From contig JAUIJG010000357.1 in NCBI GenBank assembly GCA_030431355.1, positions 1 to 5,502 on the forward strand: DNA of 5,502 nt, written 5' to 3'. Positions 1-5,479 of this stretch are shown here, piece after piece. A program made the position numbers and the translations under genes. The stretch is from a bacterium (GTDB lineage Bacteria > Cyanobacteriota > Vampirovibrionia > Obscuribacterales > Obscuribacteraceae). The notes under the pieces are model-generated. The model was given only the letters and a program-made list of their open reading frames with translations, was not told the DNA's origin and ran no database searches. How positions within the stretch are numbered: the stretch's first letter is position 1; each line of letters begins with the position of its first letter.

Positions 1-14
1 CCGCCATTAGACCT

Positions 15-2066
15 TTACTCGTCGGTCTCGGTGTTATCATCACCGCTCTCTTCCTGCTCCACCTCTTCTTCCGTCTTCTTCGGACGGGTTTTGAAAAGCA
101 AGGTCGCCTGGGCAACCTGGTCGGCTTTACCGATAAGCATCACGGTATCGCCCACATGGAGTTCGTCACAGCTGTTCGGGTTGAGGACCAGCTCACCATT
201 CCGGGTCTGAATAGCGACGATGTATGCACCGGTATCGTGATGCACATGCGTGTCTCCGAGGGTCTTGTCGATCACCTCGCAGTTCTCCTCCACCGTCACC
301 GGTGCTGTGACCAGGTTAAACGGAACAGCCTGGAACGGAGTCTGGCTAGTCCTTCTGCGCAGCAGTCGCCGGTTGATCTGCTCCAGCTCAGCCGCCGATT
401 CCAGGGCAATCCTCTCCACTTCGAGGAAAGGCACCTGCACCTGTTCCAGCACGCGACGCACCAGCTCGATAGCAGCCTCAGCCGAAGCAGAGACGACGTT
501 ATCGGCGCCGGCATTCACCAACTGGAAGGAGCCGAGCAGCCCCTCCGTTCCAGCAATCACTTGCACGGAAGGGTTAAGCCTCTTCGCCACGTCTGCAGCA
601 CGAGCAGTAGTGAGCTCATCCCGCAAAGTGAGAGCCACAAGCCTGGCAGACTTGATGCTGGCCCAGTTGAGCAGCTCTTCGCCGGTGCCATCCCCGAAAG
701 TGATCCGACGACCCTGGCGCGATTCTTCCAGAACCACTTTGGGATCGTTGTGGATGATCACATAGGGAATTTTGACCTTGTCCAGCGCCTTAACGAGCTG
801 CTTGCCGCGGTGCTCGTAGCCCACGACAATGACGTGGTCCTTCATGGACTCACCATCTTCTCCCGGCATTCCGAAGGGTTTGCGAACCCTGCCCGTGGGC
901 ACGACCCTCTCCAGGAAGTCGGAGAGTCGCGGACCGATGGCGCACACCGCTGGCGATACCGCCATGGAGATGATTGCCACCGAGAGGAAGAGCTGGTTTG
1001 TCTGCGCATCGAGAAGACCGGCTTCCAGACCGACCTTTCCCAGCACGAAGGAGAACTCACTGGTCTGAGCAAGAGCCAGACCGGTCAGGACCGAAACTTT
1101 CAGCGAATGACCGAATCCCCGGGTGATTGCACCGGTGATGATGGTCTTGCCGACCACGATGGCAGCCACACAGCTGAAGATAAGCACCGGCATCTCTGCC
1201 AGTATCCGGTAGTCGAAGAGCATGCCGATGGAGACGAACACAACACAGTTGAACAGCTCCCGGAATGGCATGGTCTCCGACAACGCCTGATGGCTATACC
1301 GCGACTCGGAAAGAACGAGACCCGCAGCGAAAGCGCCCAGCGCCATAGAGAGACCGGCTTCTGCCGTGAGCAGAGCAGCGCCCAGACAGATGACCGCGAT
1401 GGCGACGATGAATACTTCCCGGTTCATGGTCTGAGCCACTTCCCTGAGAACTAGCGGCAGGATGTACTTCACTGCCACGAACGCCACCAGTGCGAATGCC
1501 AGAATCTTGCCACCGCCGATGAGCACGTCGTTCATTTCGATTTCACGACCGCCCAGGAAGGGGATGAGCAAGACCATCGGCACAATCATGAGGTCCTGGA
1601 AGATGAGTATGGTGAGAGCGTTCCTGCCGTGGGTAGCGCTCAGCTCATTCTTGTTGTCCAGAAGCCTCAGAACCAGTGCGGTGCTGCTGATGGACAGGAG
1701 CATGCCGACGAAGATGGAGAGCGGCACACTCAGCCCGAGAAGCTGAGCGACACCGAACGCCACCAGAATCGTCAGTCCGACCTGAAGGGCACCGCCTATA
1801 ACAAGAAACTGCCACATCCGCTTGAAGTGCGGCAGAGAGAACTCCATACCGAGAGTGAACAAGAGAAGCACAATGCCAATCTCGGCCAGAGTTTCGATGG
1901 TGTGGGCGTCGGTAACGAATCCGAAGCCATGGGGACCGCAAGCGACCCCGGCTGCCAGAAATGCGAGCACCGTCGGTAGCCGACCAACACGGAAGAAGAC
2001 AAGCATCATTCCGAGGGCGGATACGAAGATGATCAGCAAGTCCAGCAAGACATGGTTATAGTGCAT
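15..2066 (-). CDS. CPA2-family monovalent cation:proton antiporter with TrkA-N and TrkA-C domains (Kef/YbaL-like)
   Basis: This inner-membrane protein is expected to exchange a monovalent cation (K+ or Na+) for H+, with cytosolic domains that gate it. Residues about 8-380 form the Na+/H+ exchanger domain with about 12 hydrophobic helices. Family signatures are FQD at 156-158 (the buried Asp158 of the CPA2 single-aspartate type), GLSMALGAFAAG at 238-249 followed by LSES, and FVSIGMLFD at 277-285. Residues about 410-530 form a TrkA-N (RCK) Rossmann domain (HVIVVG at 411-416, FGDGT at 457-461). Residues about 585-660 form a TrkA-C domain (ELHVGDTVMLIG at 635-646). A very acidic tail of about 20 residues follows. 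The length is normal for Kef/YbaL-like proteins. The start at 2066 is fixed by a perfect ribosome binding site. Oddity: the RCK glycine motif reads GYEHRG instead of GxGxxG. The gene is transcribed alone, away from gene 2. The family is near certain; the transported ion and ligand are not known. Confidence 0.96.
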   Translation of the reverse strand: MHYNHVLLDLLIIFVSALGMMLVFFRVGRLPTVLAFLAAGVACGPHGFGFVTDAHTIETLAEIGIVLLLFTLGMEFSLPHFKRMWQFLVIGGALQVGLTILVAFGVAQLLGLSVPLSIFVGMLLSISSTALVLRLLDNKNELSATHGRNALTILIFQDLMIVPMVLLIPFLGGREIEMNDVLIGGGKILAFALVAFVAVKYILPLVLREVAQTMNREVFIVAIAVICLGAALLTAEAGLSMALGAFAAGLVLSESRYSHQALSETMPFRELFNCVVFVSIGMLFDYRILAEMPVLIFSCVAAIVVGKTIITGAITRGFGHSLKVSVLTGLALAQTSEFSFVLGKVGLEAGLLDAQTNQLFLSVAIISMAVSPAVCAIGPRLSDFLERVVPTGRVRKPFGMPGEDGESMKDHVIVVGYEHRGKQLVKALDKVKIPYVIIHNDPKVVLEESRQGRRITFGDGTGEELLNWASIKSARLVALTLRDELTTARAADVAKRLNPSVQVIAGTEGLLGSFQLVNAGADNVVSASAEAAIELVRRVLEQVQVPFLEVERIALESAAELEQINRRLLRRRTSQTPFQAVPFNLVTAPVTVEENCEVIDKTLGDTHVHHDTGAYIVAIQTRNGELVLNPNSCDELHVGDTVMLIGKADQVAQATLLFKTRPKKTEEEVEQEESGDDNTETDE

Positions 2067-2071
2067 GTCTT

Positions 2072-2078
2072 ACCTCCT
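2072..2078 (-). promoter_or_regulatory. Ribosome binding site of the antiporter gene
   Basis: The minus strand reads AGGAGGT, five bases before the ATG at 2066-2064. This matches the anti-Shine-Dalgarno core fully and decides the start of the antiporter. It also suggests efficient translation initiation. Neither of the other two genes has a site this strong. Confidence 0.92.
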
Positions 2079-2314
2079 AATCTTCGATCAAGGTTTCAGT
2101 TGATAAGAAAGCCCACAACAGACCAGCAAGCGCACATCCCTGAATCGCTACCGCGATAAGTGAAAGTCAGGAAAAGTGTTTCTGTGTGCTAGTTAGTGGT
2201 TGTTGACACGAGTTACTGGTGTTGTGGAGTTGATACCTTGTTTCTACAAGAAGAGACTCTTAATCACCAAAAACTATGACAGTCAGTGTTTATATGAAGA
2301 ATTTGAAGCATAAA

Positions 2315-2376
2315 AGCTGAACAATAAGCTGTTAGAGTCATTCAGCTATATCTAAGCTGATTACATTACTTAACAG
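2315..2376. repeat. Nested and competing inverted repeats
   Basis: TCAGCT (2342-2347) pairs with AGCTGA (2355-2360) across a 7-base loop. This hairpin is enclosed by CTGTTA (2329-2334) pairing with TAACAG (2371-2376). As an alternative, AGCTGAA (2315-2321) can pair with TTCAGCT (2341-2347), which would break the inner hairpin. All arms are perfect matches but short, and the surroundings are AT-rich, so chance is a real alternative. No U-tract follows on either strand, so a terminator is unlikely. Confidence 0.4.
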
Positions 2377-2595
2377 TTGTCAAGCACAACAATATTCAGA
2401 AAGAAGAAAAGGTTCCTTGGCCTGCACATCCTTAGCGCAAGCATTTAATAAAAGGGCGCCTCCACCAGATCTAGCGCGAATTTGCGCCAGGTATTCGGAT
2501 AGGGGAAACTGGCTCAAAACGAGGGCTGAACGGAAAAAAGAGTCGATCCAGAGAGATTGAACATTTTAGTTCATAATGCAAAGTCTAAGATTTAC

Positions 2596-2632
2596 GTGAC
2601 TTTCTAAAGGATTTAAGCCTTTATAAAGTGAC
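2596..2632. repeat. Imperfect 15-bp inverted repeat
   Basis: The arms 2596-2610 and 2618-2632 match at 13 of 15 positions around a 7-base centre. The inner six pairs, TAAAGG with CCTTTA, are perfect. Because GTGAC opens the left arm and also closes the right arm, this pentamer is present as a direct repeat too. It lies about 230-270 bases upstream of the possible starts of gene 2. No run of T follows on either strand, which argues against a terminator. It may be an operator or an RNA hairpin. Confidence 0.5.
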
Positions 2633-2663
2633 CACCACCTCTTCTTGCTTTTACAGGCTTAAA
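2612..2663. repeat. Perfect 9-bp inverted repeat overlapping the previous one
   Basis: TTTAAGCCT at 2612-2620 is the exact reverse complement of AGGCTTAAA at 2655-2663. Inside it AAAG (2625-2628) can also pair with CTTT (2648-2651), extending the stem after an internal loop. It uses bases that belong to the centre and right arm of the 2596-2632 repeat. The two structures therefore cannot form together in one RNA. Confidence 0.45.
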
Positions 2664-2744
2664 ACCAACTCCTAACGACGTTTCTAAATTCCATCTCCAT
2701 GCTGATATTCGGTTTCTGAACCGCCCAAGGAACAGGACTAGAGT

Positions 2745-2783
2745 ATGGCGGGCTTTCCATTGACCTTCGATTCGCATATCTGA
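2745..2783 (+). CDS. Possible 12-residue leader peptide
   Basis: An ATG at 2745 opens a short frame reading MAGFPLTFDSHI and stops with TGA at 2781-2783. AGGA at 2734-2737 stands seven bases before the ATG, a normal ribosome binding spacing. The frame runs through the left arm and loop of the hairpin at 2761-2795 and its stop reaches the right arm, so a translating ribosome would disrupt that hairpin. This resembles a leader-peptide arrangement. The peptide has no run of one amino acid that would indicate a classical attenuator. Short frames like this occur by chance, so this is a weak call. Confidence 0.2.
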   Translation: MAGFPLTFDSHI

Positions 2784-2795
2784 ATCCTGAGGTCA
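2761..2795 (+). promoter_or_regulatory. Hairpin/dyad upstream of gene 2
   Basis: TGACCT (2761-2766) pairs with AGGTCA (2790-2795), and GATTC (2769-2773) pairs with GAATC (2782-2786). A 2x3 internal loop separates the two stems and the terminal loop is 8 bases. Eleven base pairs in a 35-base stretch make this the best-paired element upstream of gene 2. It is not followed by a U-tract. It may be a leader RNA hairpin or a protein-binding dyad. It lies 70 bases before the upstream start of gene 2 and 142 before the downstream one. Confidence 0.45.
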
Positions 2796-2937
2796 TCGGC
2801 AAGTCCCGGCGCAGCTTACCGCACCCAATTTAATTCCAGCGGTTTCGGGTTTCGAGTAAAGATTGATGCATTCAATCGCTCCAAACCTGACTGCGAATCG
2901 GGATTTGGAAGGAATAGAAACAGATAGAGAGTTTCCC

Positions 2938-3723
2938 ATGAAAAGATATTTCAGACTACTGAGCCTCTTCTTCCTGCTATTGCTGCTACTGACTCTGCTC
3001 AGATTCCACCAGGAGCTACTCTCCCTCGTGGACTCAAACCGAGGCGATTTTCTCAGCATCTCAATTCTGATAATCCTGGTCTGTTCGATTTTGCTGTTCG
3101 GCACCAGAACTTTCCGCACCTTGTACGGAGCCTACCAGGTCCATAGAACCCTCCTGGATGTGGAGATGAATATCTCAGAAATCTTCGCCAGGATAAAACC
3201 TGCCAGCGTCGACAAGAGACGGGATCGCATGGTGGAAGTGATGACCGCTGCCGAAACATGCAAACTCAACACCACCGCCATGTTTGTCGTGAATTCGAAC
3301 AAAGACAAAGGCGCCTCCCAGGAGACAGCCAGAAGCATTATAGACCGTGATTTCCAGGAGATGACCTCGTTTAGAAACAACAAACGAGGAGCCAGGATAA
3401 ACGCATTCGCGTTCGAAGCACTTCTGAGAGGCCAATTCAAAGCAGCCAGAAACCACATTCTCACCAAGCAAAAGGAAGCTATTCAGAAAGGACGTGAGGA
3501 ACCAGCCATTATCAGCGCCTTAGCCAGGCTCCTTAATATTCCCCAGGGAATGGATCTTGCTAAAGTAGAAGACGAGCTGACTAAAGACAATCCACTGGGA
3601 CTTTTCCCTGTGAAACTTCATCTGGCTATCAAGCTCTGGAAGCACCCGACCAAAATGCGTTACCGAAAAGGTGATCGTGTTTACCTTGGCTGGGATGCCC
3701 TTGAAGAGATGAGAAGCCAGTAA
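2938..3723 (+). CDS. Uncharacterised membrane-anchored protein with two N-terminal helices
   Basis: I do not recognise this protein of 261 residues. It starts MKRYFRLL and has two strong hydrophobic helices at about 7-23 and 39-56 with a short hydrophilic loop between them. A cytosolic part of about 200 residues follows, rich in Lys, Arg and Glu and mostly helical by appearance. Residues 156-177 and 189-199 have an A..LL.G....A pattern like a tetratricopeptide helix pair. Two N-terminal helices followed by such repeats recall the layout of HemY, but I claim no homology. There is no catalytic motif I can name. The start is uncertain: the frame is open from a TTG at 2863 and an ATG at 2866, which would add 24 residues. 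I prefer 2938 because it gives a typical basic-then-hydrophobic N-terminus and has a weak GAGAG six or so bases upstream. The gene is transcribed alone and ends at a terminator hairpin. Confidence 0.8.
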   Translation: MKRYFRLLSLFFLLLLLLTLLRFHQELLSLVDSNRGDFLSISILIILVCSILLFGTRTFRTLYGAYQVHRTLLDVEMNISEIFARIKPASVDKRRDRMVEVMTAAETCKLNTTAMFVVNSNKDKGASQETARSIIDRDFQEMTSFRNNKRGARINAFAFEALLRGQFKAARNHILTKQKEAIQKGREEPAIISALARLLNIPQGMDLAKVEDELTKDNPLGLFPVKLHLAIKLWKHPTKMRYRKGDRVYLGWDALEEMRSQ

Positions 3724-3729
3724 AACAAC

Positions 3730-3769
3730 GGAGAGCCACCACGAGTGGTTCTCCTGTTTCTGCTTTTTT
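3730..3769 (+). terminator. Intrinsic terminator of gene 2
   Basis: GGAGAGCCAC (3730-3739) pairs with GTGGTTCTCC (3745-3754) across a 5-base loop, seven bases after the stop codon of gene 2. The one non-Watson-Crick position is G-U in the plus-strand RNA but A-C in the other strand, so it fits rightward transcription. A T-rich stretch follows and ends in six T at 3764-3769. A second, competing hairpin, TTTCTG (3757-3762) with CAGAAA (3772-3777), spans the T run. Confidence 0.75.
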
Positions 3770-3816
3770 AACAGAAATGCATCTTACTACTTTATATAAT
3801 ATTATCGTCACAAGAG

Positions 3817-3850
3817 GAAGAAGAGAGCAGACTGCGCTGCCCTCTTCTTC
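3817..3850 (-). terminator. Hairpin terminator candidate of the lipoprotein gene
   Basis: The arms 3817-3830 and 3837-3850 form a 14-bp stem with a 6-base loop, 26 bases beyond the stop codon of gene 3 in its direction of transcription. The single imperfect pair (3826 with 3841) is a G-U wobble in the minus-strand RNA and an A-C mismatch in the plus-strand RNA, which matches leftward transcription. The 3' arm is pyrimidine-rich, but the bases after it (CTCTTGTGAC on the minus strand) contain no clean U-tract. Termination may be imperfect, or the hairpin may mainly protect the 3' end of the mRNA. Confidence 0.6.
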
Positions 3851-3876
3851 AAAATCTCAATACCGGTCAAAACACC

Positions 3877-5124
3877 TTATGGCATGCAGTATTCGCAACC
3901 TTCGCCGCAACAATTCTCGCAACCATAATTCGCTTCTTCCGGCATCTGGCTTAGAAGCTTCGGCGCTTCTCGCTCCGGCAGATCGAAATACTCCTCGGGA
4001 ATCTCTTCCCTGATATTGTCTTCCGGGGTGTACTCCTTTTCGTCCCTGGTTTCTTTGTAACTCTCTTTGTACTCCTCCTTTTCGAGGGTGCCGTCCTCGC
4101 GGAAATACTTGTAGAGGCTCTTGTAAATCGTATTGGAAGTGTCCGGGTACCGAATCTCTTTGGGAGTTCGTCCGTCCTCGTGGAGTTTAATCTCCCGAAT
4201 TAGTTTGCCATCTCCATTGTGCTCCTGCAAACCTTTGAGCTGTAGATCACGGGTGTCGGCCCAGTTTGGACTGCCGGGCTTACCGGAATAGCGACGAACA
4301 AGAAGATTGCCCTTCTTGTCCCTGGTGGAGACATTGACGAATCCTGTTCTAAAAACGTCTCTCTCTTCGATCACCTCTCCGTTCTGGTAGTAGCGAACAT
4401 GGACCGAGCTTGAGTTGAAACGCACAAAGAGAACAACCTCAAGACCGGATTCAGAAAAGAATGTCCGCTCCACCGGTCCGTGGTTGCTTCGTGGTCGGGA
4501 AGTCACAGTCTCGAGGGTGCCATTTTCTCGGTAATCTTCCGTGACAGTGTTTCCGCGCTTGTCCCGGCGAACCACTTGATCGATCATCCCGTCAGTCTTG
4601 AAGATTTGCTCAATCAAAACCAGACCGGATTTATCGATAATCTCGATGGTGGCCGGTATCTTGCCATCGGGAAAGAAGTTTTCTCTGCGGAAGTTACCAT
4701 CGGCTCTACGGCTGCCGAATACCGCCGCCGTACCATCTTCCCGGTAAGCGCGCTCATAAAGCAGGGTCTTGCCGTCTTCATCGTAAACCAACGTCATCCT
4801 CAGAAGTCGCTTCGAGTTTTCCGGAGTGTTTTCGCCAACTGGGTAATGCTGAACAATCAACTCGAGGGTTTCGTTCTCTCGGAAGAACTTCCACTCGGTC
4901 ACCCCATTCCGAAACTCGGTCAAGATGTTCTTGATCCGTTGTCCGTCGTCGCTTCGATTGACCACCCGCACTTCAATCTGACTTTCATCCGGGGGCAACT
5001 CGACGCGGCTGAGGTTGCGAGTCGGAAAACCGGCACCGTCTTCAGTATCATTCTGAGAGCGGCTGGAGCATCCACAAACTGTTGATATGGCGAGAAGAAT
5101 CAGGGTCATTGCATGTTTAGGCAT
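3877..5124 (-). CDS. Predicted lipoprotein with YwqK/MORN-variant-like repeats and a cysteine-cluster tail
   Basis: This 415-residue protein is probably exported and lipid-anchored. The N-terminus MPKHAMTLILLAISTVCGC is a short lipoprotein signal, with Cys19 as the likely modified residue in a VCGC lipobox (Cys at -2 is unusual). Residues about 60-350 consist of short beta-type repeats about 11-13 residues apart, each with an Asp/Asn-Gly turn: EDGK 116-119, EDGT 129-132, ADGN 141-144, PDGK 152-155, TDGM 177-180, KRGN 189-192, ENGT 200-203, KKGN 270-273, GDGK 304-307, EDGR 316-319 and EDGT 343-346. This resembles the MORN-variant repeats of YwqK-type proteins; RHS/YD-like repeats are an alternative. 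A charged linker (350-398) leads to five cysteines at 402, 405, 406, 410 and 413. The ATG at 5124 is preferred over Met6 because AAGG lies seven bases upstream. The function is unknown, and no toxin partner is visible beside it. Confidence 0.88.
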   Translation of the reverse strand: MPKHAMTLILLAISTVCGCSSRSQNDTEDGAGFPTRNLSRVELPPDESQIEVRVVNRSDDGQRIKNILTEFRNGVTEWKFFRENETLELIVQHYPVGENTPENSKRLLRMTLVYDEDGKTLLYERAYREDGTAAVFGSRRADGNFRRENFFPDGKIPATIEIIDKSGLVLIEQIFKTDGMIDQVVRRDKRGNTVTEDYRENGTLETVTSRPRSNHGPVERTFFSESGLEVVLFVRFNSSSVHVRYYQNGEVIEERDVFRTGFVNVSTRDKKGNLLVRRYSGKPGSPNWADTRDLQLKGLQEHNGDGKLIREIKLHEDGRTPKEIRYPDTSNTIYKSLYKYFREDGTLEKEEYKESYKETRDEKEYTPEDNIREEIPEEYFDLPEREAPKLLSQMPEEANYGCENCCGEGCEYCMP

Positions 5125-5415
5125 GACAGCACCTTACAATAGGGTATCTCTTGTTTTCGCTGCAGAGGCAACGAAAGTAACCGCCCACACCTGCCTGGAT
5201 TGGCAGAAGTAGGTAATCGAAAAACGTTGTCTTAGCTATGTTTTGGGTCTTTTCCTGTAAAGAGAGAAGAGAAGGTATACCCTGATCTTAGATTTGAGTT
5301 AGAAGAAAGAAGAGTTAAAGAACTAATAGTTTTCTCTTGAAACGGGTGAAACCACCATTCAAACCAAATGCAAATTTACTAAAACCGAACCGGCCCAAGG
5401 ATCACTAAACCCACC

Positions 5416-5446
5416 TTGACATCCGGTTATCCGGCTGCGCTAATAT
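5416..5446 (+). promoter_or_regulatory. Rightward sigma-70-type promoter candidate
   Basis: A perfect TTGACA (5416-5421) is followed after 19 bases by TAATAT (5441-5446), which keeps the key T1, A2, A5 and T6 of the -10 consensus. The spacer is two bases longer than optimal, as in promoters that need an activator to align them. ATCCGG occurs at 5421-5426, overlapping the -35 end, and again at 5429-5434 inside the spacer, eight bases apart. Transcription would start near 5453 and run off the right edge, so the target gene is not in the window. Confidence 0.55.
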
Positions 5447-5479
5447 CAACTTTTGATACTTGTCAGTATATTAGCGCAG
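5435..5479. repeat. 12-bp perfect inverted repeat over the right-edge promoter
   Basis: CTGCGCTAATAT at 5435-5446 is the exact reverse complement of ATATTAGCGCAG at 5468-5479, with 21 bases between the arms. The left arm contains the -10 hexamer of the promoter candidate. The right arm lies about 15-27 bases after the expected start of transcription. The arm centres are 33 bp apart, close to three helical turns, so both arms face nearly the same side of the DNA. No T-tract follows on either strand. This looks like an operator rather than a terminator. Confidence 0.65.

Larger units (their letters stand above)
2067..2862. other. Long non-coding region between divergent genes 1 and 2
   Basis: This stretch of 796 bases is visibly more AT-rich than the antiporter gene, and I see no convincing protein gene in it. 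It must hold the promoters of both flanking genes, but I could not find a good -35/-10 pair for either. A TTGACA at 2203-2208 on the plus strand has no -10 at a suitable distance. A CATAAT at 2572-2577 has no -35. The region is rich in inverted repeats, listed separately: 2315-2376, 2596-2663 and 2761-2795. Smaller ones are ATCGC/GCGAT at 2144-2157, CTTGT/ACAAG at 2237-2250 and TGAAC/GTTCA at 2558-2573. GGTTTCG is repeated in tandem at 2841-2854. A structured small RNA or a long regulated leader is possible but unproven. Confidence 0.8.

Noticed and set aside
156..1454. Plus-strand open frame of 432 codons opposite the antiporter gene
   Set aside because: It lies entirely inside the strongly supported antiporter gene. 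Its translation is low in complexity (many His, Arg, Glu, Ser) without domains, and it has no good ribosome binding site. It is explained by the codon bias of the sense gene.
2203..2208. Perfect TTGACA in the divergent intergenic region, plus strand
   Set aside because: No acceptable -10 hexamer lies 15-19 bases downstream, so it is not called as a promoter.
2276..2320. Short plus-strand frame of 14 codons (ATG at 2276)
   Set aside because: No ribosome binding site precedes it, the region is AT-rich, and nothing supports its translation.
2432..2439. TTAGCGCA, the same octamer found in both arms of the 5435-5479 dyad
   Set aside because: It is a single unpaired copy 3 kb away with no promoter around it, so a shared regulator cannot be argued from it.
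2450..2465. GGCGCCTCCACCA, resembling the 3' end of a tmRNA or tRNA
   Set aside because: No T-arm of the GGTTCGA type stands before it and no matching acceptor 5' strand could be found, so it is most likely coincidence.
2558..2573. TGAAC-N6-GTTCA dyad resembling a LexA (SOS) box
   Set aside because: The Bacillus-type LexA box has a 4-base gap between GAAC and GTTC, while this one has 6. No SOS-type gene is adjacent.
3768..3800. Perfect TATAAT (3795-3800) with TTAACA (3768-3773) upstream
   Set aside because: The spacer is 21 bases, too long for a normal promoter. The motif sits in an AT-rich run between two convergent terminators, where such matches are expected by chance.
4480..5085. Plus-strand open frame of 201 codons opposite the lipoprotein gene
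   Set aside because: The minus-strand frame has a lipoprotein signal, internal repeats and full length. The opposing frame shows no domain or signal and repeats only because the sense gene does.
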